Shown: positions 8,627-16,419, numbered from the stretch's first letter. The stretch is DNA of 41,048 bases from Defluviicoccus sp. (GCA_028820505.1 JAPPIT010000034.1:89565-130612); one strand, 5' to 3'. Translations and numbers: made by a program. Notes: generated by a model not told the origin, from the letters alone.

Positions 8627-8648
8627 GGCGCCCTGACCTATCCGTGAG
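8627..8648 (+). repeat. 22-bp direct repeat, copy 2 (orphan ADH 3' end)
   Basis: Identical to 3974-3995, where it encodes the C-terminus and stop of the ADH. Here it sits in the gap between the oxygenase beta subunit and the MetE-like gene with no ADH reading frame upstream. It looks like the scar of an insertion, duplication or deletion. Confidence 0.85.
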
Positions 8649-8661
8649 AGGACCGGACGAA

Positions 8662-9675
8662 ATGCGGAAAATCCACCTTGTCGGCAGCGCTCCCTTCGGG
8701 ACCGCCGAGGAAATGTTTCGTACCGCCGCGGCGCATCTCGGGCCGAATCTCAAACGCCTGCCCGACGGCGAGGTCGGCGAGCGGGACAGCTGGATCAAGT
8801 GGCAGCACGCGCGGATCGGCCGGAGCCCCCAGTTCCGCCTCGTGGACGTCGACCCCGTGTACGTGCCGGTGCCGCCCTACGAGCTGGTCGACGGCGCGAC
8901 TTCGGCCGAGGCGATCGAGCTGCCCGATCTCGGCTACGCCGGGGCGGCGATCGCCTCCTTCGAGACCTTCCGGGAGCTGACGGAGGAGGGCGTCATCCCG
9001 CCCGGGACGCGCTTCCAGGTCGGGCTGCCCACGCCGCTCTCGGTGGCGAGCGCCTATATCGTGCCGGCATCGCGCGACGCGTTCGAAGCGGCCTACACAA
9101 GTGCGCTCGGCGGGCAGCTGGAAAGGATCCTGGCCGCGGTCCCGGCGGCGAGCCTCGCCTTCCAGTGGGAGGCGGCGGTCGAGTTCGCGCTGCTCGAAGG
9201 GCTGTTCCCCAGCCATTTGGGCGACGACATGGCGGGCGCCATCGCCCAACGGCTCGCCGGGCTGATCGACCTGGTGCCGGCCGGCGTCGAGGCCGGCATT
9301 CATCTTTGCTACGGCGATTCCGGACACAAGCACTTCTGCGAACCGGCGGATACGGGTCACCTCGTCGCCGTGGCCAACGGTGTGTCCGCGCGGGCGCGGC
9401 GTTCGATCGACTGGATCCACATGCCGGTGCCGAAGGAACGCGACGACGAAGCGTATTTCGCGCCGCTGGCCGACCTCCGGCTGAAGCCGGGTTGCGAGCT
9501 CTATCTCGGTCTGGTCCACACGACCGGCGGGATCGCGGGCACGCGCCGGCGCATCGCCGCGGCGGAAAGGGTCGTGCGCGATTTCGGCATCGCCACCGAA
9601 TGCGGGTTCGGCCGCCGGCCGCCCGACACCATCCCCGACCTGTTCCGCCAGCACGTCGAAGCGGCGGAGAGGTGA
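8662..9675 (+). CDS. MetE-like (cobalamin-independent methionine synthase / UROD superfamily) protein
   Basis: A 337-residue single-barrel protein of the MetE C-terminal-domain superfamily, whose members use zinc to activate a thiol for alkyl transfer. Zinc-site candidates are H214-x-C216 in AGIHLCYGDSGHKHF and C314 in ATECGFGRRP, spaced as in the MetE HxC...C set. The protein is far too short for full MetE and lacks the N-terminal folate barrel. Relatives include stand-alone methyltransferases and epoxyalkane:CoM transferase, so the substrate is open. ATG 8662 is chosen (GAGAGG upstream); a GTG at 8644 is in frame. The Rid gene follows after 31 bp in the same direction. Confidence 0.8.
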   Translation: MRKIHLVGSAPFGTAEEMFRTAAAHLGPNLKRLPDGEVGERDSWIKWQHARIGRSPQFRLVDVDPVYVPVPPYELVDGATSAEAIELPDLGYAGAAIASFETFRELTEEGVIPPGTRFQVGLPTPLSVASAYIVPASRDAFEAAYTSALGGQLERILAAVPAASLAFQWEAAVEFALLEGLFPSHLGDDMAGAIAQRLAGLIDLVPAGVEAGIHLCYGDSGHKHFCEPADTGHLVAVANGVSARARRSIDWIHMPVPKERDDEAYFAPLADLRLKPGCELYLGLVHTTGGIAGTRRRIAAAERVVRDFGIATECGFGRRPPDTIPDLFRQHVEAAER

Positions 9676-9681
9676 ACGGGG

Positions 9682-10111
9682 CCGGATCGAGCGAGGGAGA
9701 ACCGTCATGGCAAAGCGCGTGCTCAACCCCGCCACGGTGCAGGCCAGGGGGAGCTACAGCCCGGGCTGGGAGGTGTCCGGCGGCAGGGCGGTCTTCGTCG
9801 CCGGCCAGATCCCGTGGGACGAGAACGGCAACACGGTGTGCAAGGGCGACGTCGCCGGCCAGACCCGCCAGGTCTTCGCCAATATCGGGGCGGTGCTCGC
9901 GGAGGCCGGCGGAACCCTCGACGACGTGGTGAAGATCACCGTCTTCGCCGCCGACATCCGTTACCGCGACGCGATCAACCGGGTGCGCACCGAGACCTTC
10001 AGCGAGCCCTACCCGGCGAGCACCCAGGTCGCGGTGGCCTCGCTGGTCGACCCCGAATGGCTGGTCGAGATCGAGGCCGTGGCCTTCATCGAGGACTGAG
10101 ACGCGCCGAAC
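9682..10111 (+). repeat. Long direct repeat, copy 1 (Rid gene plus leader)
   Basis: About 430 bp matching 14958-15387 without gaps. It covers 25 bp of leader including the ribosome-binding region, the whole Rid reading frame, and perhaps about 12 bp after the stop, where similarity fades. Within the 393-bp reading frame I count three differences between copies. The copies are in the same orientation and flank the TRAP/deaminase genes. Confidence 0.92.
9707..10099 (+). CDS. Rid family (YjgF/YER057c/UK114) protein, copy 1
   Basis: A 130-residue trimeric-fold Rid protein. RidA itself deaminates reactive enamine/imine intermediates released by PLP enzymes; other Rid groups have catabolic roles. 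The family core FVAGQIPWDENGNTV, the central NIGAVLAEAGGTLDDVVKIT helix and the C-terminal VEIEAVAFIED are visible. The active-site arginine expected near residue 105 (the PARxxV context) is serine here (PYPASTQV, S105), so archetypal imine deaminase activity is doubtful. It probably shares a transcript with the MetE-like gene 31 bp upstream. The second copy (14983-15375) differs at the protein level only by P101L. Confidence 0.93.
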   Translation: MAKRVLNPATVQARGSYSPGWEVSGGRAVFVAGQIPWDENGNTVCKGDVAGQTRQVFANIGAVLAEAGGTLDDVVKITVFAADIRYRDAINRVRTETFSEPYPASTQVAVASLVDPEWLVEIEAVAFIED

Positions 10112-10140
10112 GGTTCGGCCTGATCGATCGTCGACCGACC

Positions 10141-10214
10141 CTAATCCGCATTTCTGACCAATGGCCGAAGAGGAGCTCGCACCGCGGCCGCCGCTCGTGA
10201 GAAATGCGGACTAA
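10141..10214. mobile_element. MITE-like element, 66 bp, with 4-bp CTAA target duplication
   Basis: Perfect 11-bp terminal inverted repeats TCCGCATTTCT (10145-10155) and AGAAATGCGGA (10200-10210) enclose a 44-bp GC-rich centre with no reading frame. The element is flanked on both sides by CTAA (10141-10144 and 10211-10214). CTAA fits the YTAR 4-bp duplication known for the IS5 group, though that assignment is inference. It lies between the convergent Rid copy 1 and TRAP large-permease genes, and its hairpin could also end transcription from either side. Confidence 0.65.
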
Positions 10215-10239
10215 GCGTTCATCGGGCATGCAGCCGAAT

Positions 10240-11559
10240 TCAACTGCCGAAAAGCAACGCCGGAAGGTAGAGCGCGGTGGGCGGATAGAACGCGACGATT
10301 GCCAGGACGATGAGCTGGCAGATCACGAAGGGCACCACGCCGCGGAACATCTCTCCATAGGTGATTTCGGGCGGCGCGATCGCCCGCAGATAGTATATCG
10401 ACGGAGCCACCGGCGGCGTGAGGTAGGAAGTCTGGATGACGATGCAGACCATTATGCCGAACCATATCGGATCGATGCCCACGCTCCTGATCAAGGGCGT
10501 AAAGATCGGCATGCAGATCAGCACGATCGACACCCAGTCGAGAATGAAGCCCAGCACAAAGAACACCGCGAGCATCAGGATCGTCAGCTCGACGGGGCCC
10601 GGCTTGAAGGTATCGAGAAAAACGCGGATCAGGTCGTTGCCGCCATTGACCATGAAGATCGCGGAGAACATCACGCCGCCCAGCACGGTGAACATGACCA
10701 TCACGTTCACCCGAATGGCGCGTTCGACGACCTGCATGGCGACATCCCAGGACATCCGCCCGTAGGCGACGATAAGCGCGACCGCGCCGAACGCCCCGAC
10801 AGCCGCGGCCTCGGTGGGCGAGGCGATGCCGGCGAGGATGGAACCGAGGACAGCCACGATCAGCACGATCGCGGGGACGAGCGCCACGACGGTGATGCGC
10901 AGCTTTTCCATCGTCGGCACGCGAATCTCGTCGGCCTCGACCGCCGGCCCGTCCTCAGGCCTCAGATGGCAGCGCACCGCGATATAGACGATGAACAGAA
11001 GGGTCATCAGGACACCCGGAATCACGACACCGGCGAACAGGTCGCCGATCGATTCCTCCACCACCGACCCGTAGACCACGACCACGACCGTCGGCGGAAT
11101 GATGGTGCCAAGGGAACCGCCGGCGCAGATCGTCCCCGATATGAGATCGTGCTTGTATCGCTGCTTGATCATCGGCGGGATGGCCATCATGCCGACGACC
11201 GTCTCGACCGCCCCGACGACGCCGGAGCAGGCGGCAAAAATGCTGCACATCGAGATCGACGTCAGCGCCAGCCCGCCGCGCAGCCTGCCGATCCAGAGCT
11301 GGATCGCGTGAAACAGCCGGTCGGCGATGCCGGATCGCTCCAACGCGCTGCCCATGAAGATGAACAGGGGCAACGCCGTCAGAACGTAGTTGGAAGACAC
11401 GTCCTTCAGCCGGCTGAACATCTGGGGGCCGAGCGTGTCGCCGAAAAACCAGTACCCGAACGCGAAGGAGAGCCCGATCATGGCGAACGCCACGGGTATG
11501 CCCATGAACACGAGAACGAACAGTGCCGGGAACATCCAGATCGCGGGAATTTCCAGCAT
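10240..11559 (-). CDS. dctM: TRAP transporter large permease (DctM family)
   Basis: A 439-residue inner-membrane protein with about 12 hydrophobic segments, the ion-coupled translocation subunit of a TRAP importer (family DctM). Diagnostic stretches are LTALPLFIFMG, SMCSIFAACSGVVGAVETVVGMMAIPPMIK, GGSLGTIIPPTVVVVVYG, ASPTEAAAVGAFGA and the C-terminal SYLTPPVAPSIYYLRAIAP. It is last in the amidohydrolase-dctP-dctQ-dctM order on the minus strand, 24 bp after dctQ. The substrate is an organic anion of unknown identity; the deaminase-type hydrolase in the same block is the best clue. Confidence 0.95.
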   Translation of the reverse strand: MLEIPAIWMFPALFVLVFMGIPVAFAMIGLSFAFGYWFFGDTLGPQMFSRLKDVSSNYVLTALPLFIFMGSALERSGIADRLFHAIQLWIGRLRGGLALTSISMCSIFAACSGVVGAVETVVGMMAIPPMIKQRYKHDLISGTICAGGSLGTIIPPTVVVVVYGSVVEESIGDLFAGVVIPGVLMTLLFIVYIAVRCHLRPEDGPAVEADEIRVPTMEKLRITVVALVPAIVLIVAVLGSILAGIASPTEAAAVGAFGAVALIVAYGRMSWDVAMQVVERAIRVNVMVMFTVLGGVMFSAIFMVNGGNDLIRVFLDTFKPGPVELTILMLAVFFVLGFILDWVSIVLICMPIFTPLIRSVGIDPIWFGIMVCIVIQTSYLTPPVAPSIYYLRAIAPPEITYGEMFRGVVPFVICQLIVLAIVAFYPPTALYLPALLFGS

Positions 11560-11583
11560 GACCGCGCCCGCGCCCGACCGCAG

Positions 11584-12117
11584 CTATTCCCTGTCGCCCG
11601 TCGCGCCGCGGCAGGCCGCCAGGACACCGGCCCCGTGCCGCACCGTCTCGACGCAGGCCTGCAGCCAGAGCGCGAACAGCCCGATTGCTAGCGCGGTATA
11701 GAACGGCCAGACGATCGGCGCCCAGGCGCTGACAAGCTCCACCTCGTCGGTGACGAACGCCGAGTAGCTCCGCCGGAACGCTGCGTCGGCGACGATCCAG
11801 ATCGCCGGAACGAACAGGAAGACGTAGGACAGGATATTGGCGATGTGCTGCACCGCCATCGGAAGGCGGGTCGAAAGGACATCGATGCGGACATGCACGT
11901 TCTTCTGCAGCCCGTACGCGCCGGTCAGCATGAAGAGAGCGCCGTGCACCATGAAAGTGATGTCGAAGGCCCAGATCGTGGGTGCATTGAACGCGTAGCG
12001 GGCGACCACCTCGTAGAGCCCGACAAGGATAAGCGCCGGGAACAGGGCGAACCCGGCATAGCAGACGAGGCGCGCCGGGGCATCCGCCCACCTGTTCGCC
12101 AGAGAGAGTATTCCCAT
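11584..12117 (-). CDS. dctQ: TRAP transporter small permease (DctQ family)
   Basis: A 177-residue membrane protein with four hydrophobic segments (about residues 15-37, 50-70, 95-115 and 140-160), the small membrane subunit that pairs with DctM. The region YEVVARYAFNAPTIWAFDI and the LQKNVHVRIDVLSTRLP loop are typical of DctQ. I use the ATG at 12117; an in-frame GTG at 12126 would add three residues, and neither has a strong ribosome-binding site. It lies 57 bp downstream of dctP. Confidence 0.9.
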   Translation of the reverse strand: MGILSLANRWADAPARLVCYAGFALFPALILVGLYEVVARYAFNAPTIWAFDITFMVHGALFMLTGAYGLQKNVHVRIDVLSTRLPMAVQHIANILSYVFLFVPAIWIVADAAFRRSYSAFVTDEVELVSAWAPIVWPFYTALAIGLFALWLQACVETVRHGAGVLAACRGATGDRE

Positions 12118-12174
12118 CGATCGCACCGGGGCGGGCGGGAATAGCGCCTCACCCGCCCGGGTGCACCCCGGCGG

Positions 12175-13236
12175 CTATTGCCGGTCGATGACGAGATATC
12201 TGGAGTTCTTCGACCAGGACTCCTGGAAGGCGTAGAAGCTCTTGGCGAACTTCTCCATCCATGGATTGCCCTTAGCGTTTTGCTCCTTGACCTTGGCGTC
12301 GGCCCATTCCCGTCCGGCCTTTCTCACTGCGTCGATGAACTCGGGGGACAATTCGACCAATTCGTTTGCCGGCGAGGCATCCATTTCGCTCATCGCCCTG
12401 GCGTTGTTGACGTTGAGCGTCGCATAGGAGCGGATCATCACGGAGTCGCAGACCATCTGCATCTTGGTCTGGATATCCCGCGGCAGGGCGTCCCAGCTTT
12501 CTTTTCGCATCAGGACTTCGTACAGCCCGCCCGGCGCGTGAATGCCGGGATAGATGACGTATTTGGCGACCTTCTGGAAGCCGAGGGAGTAGTTTCCGTA
12601 GGGATCGAGGTATTCGGCGCCGTCCACGGCCTTGCGCTCGAGCATGGTGAACACCTCGGGCCCGGGTACGAGCGTCGGCGCGGCGCCCAGCTTGCGCATG
12701 ACGAATGTGTTCGCTCCCGCGGTGCGGTAGCGGAACCCCTTGAGGTCGGCGAGCGATTGCACCTTCTTGTGAGAGTTCGCGAACAACTCCGAACCGATGA
12801 TGCCGCAGAACATCCCGTGATAGCCGAGGCTGTGGCGATAGTCGGTCCACAACTGCTCGCCGCCCCCGCCCAGCACCCAGAGGATCTTGGCGTGAGGCCC
12901 CATCCCGCCGGGAATGTCGCCGATGAACGCCGACGCGGGCAGTTCGTTGATCTCGAAACCGGGATAGTGATAGGCCATGTCGGCCCGGCGATCCTTCACC
13001 GCCCTGTGCGCCTCGAAGATGCTCGCCAGGACGAAAGCGCCGTATGGCTTGATCGCGACGGCGCCGTCGGTGGCGATCCTGACTTTCTCGGTAAAGGCTT
13101 GCGGAAAGAGCTTCCAGGTAACGGTGCCTTCCGGCACGAAGCTCGTCATCTTGAACTGGAACTTGGCCTGAGCGGCCGCGTCCGCCGCCAGGGCGAACGA
13201 AAGCGCTCCGGCCAACGCGATCAGTGATTTACGCAT
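12175..13236 (-). CDS. dctP: TRAP transporter periplasmic solute-binding protein (DctP family)
   Basis: A 353-residue periplasmic receptor of the TRAP importer. A Sec signal peptide (MRKSLIALAGALSFALAADAAAQA) leads into AKFQFKMTSFVPEGTVTWKL. The ligand-binding DctP pattern is present: LKGFRYRTAGANTFVMRKLGAAPT carries the conserved Arg, followed by MLERKAVDGAEYLDPYGNYSLGFQKVAKY. The ATG at 13236 has GGGAGGG eight bases upstream; a GTG two codons earlier is less likely. The aromatic- and Asp-containing pocket motif (AEYLDPYGNY) suggests the subgroup that binds alpha-keto or aromatic acids, but this is a guess. Confidence 0.93.
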   Translation of the reverse strand: MRKSLIALAGALSFALAADAAAQAKFQFKMTSFVPEGTVTWKLFPQAFTEKVRIATDGAVAIKPYGAFVLASIFEAHRAVKDRRADMAYHYPGFEINELPASAFIGDIPGGMGPHAKILWVLGGGGEQLWTDYRHSLGYHGMFCGIIGSELFANSHKKVQSLADLKGFRYRTAGANTFVMRKLGAAPTLVPGPEVFTMLERKAVDGAEYLDPYGNYSLGFQKVAKYVIYPGIHAPGGLYEVLMRKESWDALPRDIQTKMQMVCDSVMIRSYATLNVNNARAMSEMDASPANELVELSPEFIDAVRKAGREWADAKVKEQNAKGNPWMEKFAKSFYAFQESWSKNSRYLVIDRQ

Positions 13237-13275
13237 AGCCACACCCTCCCTTTTCTGGAATTTGACGGTCTGACC

Positions 13276-13385
13276 TCACCCGGCCGGCATACCGCCGCCC
13301 GTCGCGAAGGTCGGTGGGGACGGGTGCCCGGCCACTATCGCATCGCGGGAATAGTAGAGCAGTTCCCGCACCCGGTCGACCGCGG
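13276..13385 (-). pseudogene. Possible frameshifted C-terminal extension of the adjacent amidohydrolase
   Basis: Directly after the amidohydrolase stop, the -1 frame continues open for about 36 codons with protein-like composition (LTAVDRVRELLYYSRD, then IVAGHPSPPTFATGGGM) to a TGA at 13276-13278. Reading through needs one extra base in the run CCCC at the stop (TTC CCC TGA would become TTC CCC CTG ACC). It may be the original C-terminus, displaced by a real or sequencing frameshift, or simply an open frame in GC-rich DNA. Confidence 0.3.
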
Positions 13386-14840
13386 TCAGGGGAACAACTC
13401 GGCCATTCGCCCGGCCAGCGCGTACAGCCGACGATTGCGCTCGAGGATCCGCGACATCATCGGCGCGGCCTCCTCGAGGATGGATTCGGCGTCGAAGGCG
13501 ACAATCCGGCCGTCCTCCACGACCACCCGCCCGTCCACCAGCACCGTTTCCACCGAACTCCCGTTCTCGGCGAAAACCATCTGGCTCGACGGGTCGTTCA
13601 CCGGGACCCACCACGGCGCGTCCAGCCGGTAAAGGACGAGGTCGGCCCGCTTGCCGACCTCTATCGAGCCGACGGTCCCGGACTGCAGGATCGCCGCCGC
13701 ACCCCCGGCGGTGGCCATGCGCAAGACATCGTCCGCTCCGGGCCAGCGCCCGCGTTCGGGGAGCGCCGGCCGGTGCAGGATGGCCGCAAGACGCAGCGCC
13801 TCATGCATGATCAGATTGTCGTTGGTGCCCGCACCGTCGGTGCCGAGCGCGATCTTCACGCCCTTCGCCATCATCGCGGGGATGGGGGCCGTTCCAGCCC
13901 CGATCTTCAGGTTGCTCTCCGGGTTGTGCACCACCACCGACCCGCCGTCCGCGAGACGCCCGATGTCGTCGTCGTCCAGCCAGATCGAATGGGCGAGGGA
14001 GAGCCTGCGGTCGAGCAGACCGAGCCTGTCCAGGTGCTCGACCATCGTGCATCCGTATTTTCGTTGCGCGATCTCCGCCTGAACGCGCGACTCCAGAAGG
14101 TGGGTGTGGATGCCCAGATCGTACCGTTCCGCCAGCTCTCCGCACATGACGAGCGCCGCATCGGAGCAGCGTTCCGGGTTCGACGGGGCAGGGAACACCG
14201 CGAGTCTGCCGTCGAATCCGTGCCAGCGTTGGACCGCGCCGACGGTCAGCGCCCGCACCTCTTCGAGCGGCACCGGCTTCAGGGGATCGAGCGCTTCGAT
14301 CTCCGCCGCCACCTCGCGCGGTATCGCATCGTCGTCGGGCAGGATGTCGGCAAAGGCCGCATCGTAGAACCTGAGGCCGAGCACCGCCCGCATCCCTGAG
14401 TCGCGGTAGGCCTCCATCACCGCATCCACGTCCTCCATCGTGCAGGCCTGACCCGGGAAATGATCGAGAACGGCCGTCGTACCGCTCAACAGCATCTGGA
14501 TGCAGCCGAGCATCGCGCTGACATACACTTCGCGAGCCGTCCGGTGCGCGGTGTAGGCCTGGTTCATCCACATGAATGCAGGGTGGCTGAGGCGGTCGCC
14601 GGTCCCCTGGATCAAATTGGCCGGGGAATGGGTGTGCGCGTTCACGAAACCGGGCGCAAGCAAGCGTCCCCGCCCTTCGATCACGCGGTCGAAACGTCCT
14701 TCTCCGAGACCCGTGTCGGGCCCGATTGCAGAGATTTCGCCTCCGGAAACGACGACGTTGGCCCGGTCGTGAACGACATCGTCCCGATCAAGCGACAGGA
14801 CCATCGCGTCGCGGAGCAGAATGGTTTCTCGGGCGGCCAA
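13386..14840 (-). CDS. Amidohydrolase superfamily deaminase/chlorohydrolase (Atz/Trz, SAH/cytosine deaminase-like)
   Basis: A 484-residue metal-dependent hydrolase of the group that deaminates or dechlorinates N-heterocycles (guanine, 8-oxoguanine, S-adenosylhomocysteine, s-triazines). Ligands are H69 and H71 (VNAHTHS), H247 within IHTHLLE, H284 (LAHSIW) and D335 (LGTDGAGTND), with the C-terminal VGSIEVGKRADLVL typical of the family. The start is a TTG at 14840 preceded by GGGAG at six bases; no better ATG lies upstream. It is the first gene of the minus-strand block with the TRAP transporter (150 bp before dctP). The nucleotide context suggests an imported heterocyclic amine. See the possible C-terminal frameshift. 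Confidence 0.9.
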   Translation of the reverse strand: MAARETILLRDAMVLSLDRDDVVHDRANVVVSGGEISAIGPDTGLGEGRFDRVIEGRGRLLAPGFVNAHTHSPANLIQGTGDRLSHPAFMWMNQAYTAHRTAREVYVSAMLGCIQMLLSGTTAVLDHFPGQACTMEDVDAVMEAYRDSGMRAVLGLRFYDAAFADILPDDDAIPREVAAEIEALDPLKPVPLEEVRALTVGAVQRWHGFDGRLAVFPAPSNPERCSDAALVMCGELAERYDLGIHTHLLESRVQAEIAQRKYGCTMVEHLDRLGLLDRRLSLAHSIWLDDDDIGRLADGGSVVVHNPESNLKIGAGTAPIPAMMAKGVKIALGTDGAGTNDNLIMHEALRLAAILHRPALPERGRWPGADDVLRMATAGGAAAILQSGTVGSIEVGKRADLVLYRLDAPWWVPVNDPSSQMVFAENGSSVETVLVDGRVVVEDGRIVAFDAESILEEAAPMMSRILERNRRLYALAGRMAELFP

Positions 14841-14957
14841 GCCATTCTCCCGTCCTGCGGATCAAGCTTGTCTCTCCGGTGCGCGCACGGCAACCCCGAC
14901 CGGGTCCCGCCGCCGGGGGTGCGCCAGGGCCTGGAACGGGCCAGTATGGCTGTCCGT

Positions 14958-15387
14958 CCGGATCGAGCGAGGGAGACCGATCATGGCAAAGCGCGTGCTC
15001 AACCCCGCCACGGTGCAGGCCAGGGGGAGCTACAGCCCGGGCTGGGAGGTGTCCGGCGGCAGGGCGGTCTTCGTCGCCGGCCAGATCCCGTGGGACGAGA
15101 ACGGCAACACGGTGTGCAAGGGCGACGTCGCCGGCCAGACCCGCCAGGTCTTCGCCAATATCGGGGCGGTGCTCGCGGAGGCCGGCGGAACCCTCGACGA
15201 CGTGGTGAAGATCACCGTCTTCGCCGCCGACATCCGTTACCGCGACGCGATCAACCGGGTGCGCACCGAGACCTTCAGCGAGCTCTACCCGGCGAGCACC
15301 CAGGTCGCGGTGGCCTCGCTGGTCGATCCCGAATGGCTGGTCGAGATCGAGGCCGTGGCCTTCATCGAGGATTGAGCGGCCCCGAAC
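14958..15387 (+). repeat. Long direct repeat, copy 2 (Rid gene plus leader)
   Basis: Partner of 9682-10111. The homology starts abruptly at the CCGGATCGAGCG leader, 25 bp before the start codon in both copies, and fades shortly after the stop. Upstream sequence is unrelated in the two places. The spacing between copies is 5,276 bp. Confidence 0.92.
14983..15375 (+). CDS. Rid family (YjgF/YER057c/UK114) protein, copy 2
   Basis: A 130-residue protein identical to copy 1 (9707-10099) except P101L. The three nucleotide differences are C-to-T changes (codon 101, a silent Asp codon, and the last Asp codon). It has its own ribosome-binding region (GAGGGAGA). As in copy 1, the Arg expected at position 105 is Ser. 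It lies between two minus-strand genes, convergent with the ketopantoate-reductase-like gene (15 bp between stops). A longer upstream in-frame start at 14821 is rejected because homology to copy 1 begins only at the leader. Confidence 0.92.
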   Translation: MAKRVLNPATVQARGSYSPGWEVSGGRAVFVAGQIPWDENGNTVCKGDVAGQTRQVFANIGAVLAEAGGTLDDVVKITVFAADIRYRDAINRVRTETFSELYPASTQVAVASLVDPEWLVEIEAVAFIED

Positions 15388-15390
15388 GCC

Positions 15391-16419
15391 CTAATCCAGC
15401 AGCGAGCGCAACAGATCGGCGTTCGAGGGATCGGGAGCGAGGTCGCCGCGCTCGATCCGCTGGGCGATCTCGACGAGCCGCCGGTTGACCGTGGCCTCGC
15501 CGCCGAGCCGCGCCTGCTCTCCGGTGACGAGGCCGTTGATCTCGTCGATCTCTCCGCGCCGGCCCTTGATCCAGTCCTGGAGGGTCGCGACTTTGGTGTC
15601 CGACAGCGTCCACCCCCTCAGGACGGCATCGAAGAGGACCGTCGCATACTGGTCCGGGTCGTTCACCTCGACGCGCTTGTCGCCGAAAATCGGCACCAGC
15701 TTGTGGCCCAGCGCGACCCCGGTCCGCAGCGCTTCGCGCCCCGCCGCCTTCATCACGTCGTACATGCCGGGCAGCGCCACCGCATCGGCGAGCGGCAGGC
15801 CCAGGATCGACGACGGCAGGAACTCCGCCGCGTTGGCGACGAGCTTCATCCATTTCGCCGAGCGGATGTCGTCGCGGATCTCGACCTCGCCCGTGTGCCG
15901 CAGGACGTCGGCGACCTCCGCCTCCCGGCCGCGCGTCGCCTCGCCATACGGGCCGACGGCGAACCAGGTTCCGTCCGCCGGCGTCTGCCGCACCACCGTT
16001 CCCGGTTCGAACATGTTGGCCGCGACCTCGATCACCGCGCCGAGCGTGCGTTCGGGGCCGACGATCGAGGCCACCGCGTCCATCGTCATGCCGTTCTGGA
16101 GACCGACCACCAGCCCGTCGGCGGCGACCAGCGGCGCGATCAGTTCGCACGCCCATCGCGTGTCGTAGCCCTTGACGCCGATCAGGACGATGTCGAAGGG
16201 CGCGCGCAGCGTCGCCACCTCGCACACATGGAACGCGGCGACCGGCACAGTCAGCGACTCTTCCGGCAATTCGACGCGCAGGCCATGGGCGCGCATCGCC
16301 TCGACATGGGCCGGCCATTGCTCGACGAAGGTGACGTCGAGCCCGGCGTTCACCATGTCGGCGCCGAACCCCGCCGAGGTCGCGCCGGTCCCCACGATCG
16401 CGATTCGCTTGCCCGCCAT
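15391..16419 (-). CDS. Ketopantoate reductase (ApbA/PanE) family protein
   Basis: A 342-residue NAD(P)H-dependent 2-oxoacid-reductase-fold protein. The nucleotide-binding GTGATSAGFGADM is at about 9-21. The family catalytic Lys and Asn appear as SAKWMKLVANAAE (KxxxN), and the QNGM segment carries the conserved Asn. It could reduce a 2-dehydro acid rather than ketopantoate, since the context is catabolic. It has a paralog at 27946-28986 sharing WPAHVEAMR, VGPERTLG and the IAQRIERG-type C-terminal helix. ATG 16419 has GGAGG upstream; the longer frame to 16530 is Arg-rich and rejected. It diverges from the DUF3500 operon over 152 bp. Confidence 0.88.
   Translation of the reverse strand: MAGKRIAIVGTGATSAGFGADMVNAGLDVTFVEQWPAHVEAMRAHGLRVELPEESLTVPVAAFHVCEVATLRAPFDIVLIGVKGYDTRWACELIAPLVAADGLVVGLQNGMTMDAVASIVGPERTLGAVIEVAANMFEPGTVVRQTPADGTWFAVGPYGEATRGREAEVADVLRHTGEVEIRDDIRSAKWMKLVANAAEFLPSSILGLPLADAVALPGMYDVMKAAGREALRTGVALGHKLVPIFGDKRVEVNDPDQYATVLFDAVLRGWTLSDTKVATLQDWIKGRRGEIDEINGLVTGEQARLGGEATVNRRLVEIAQRIERGDLAPDPSNADLLRSLLD

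Noticed and set aside
8590-8661. A small gene between the oxygenase beta subunit and the MetE-like gene
   Set aside because: The gap has no start codon with a usable frame; its only recognisable part is the orphan ADH 3' end.
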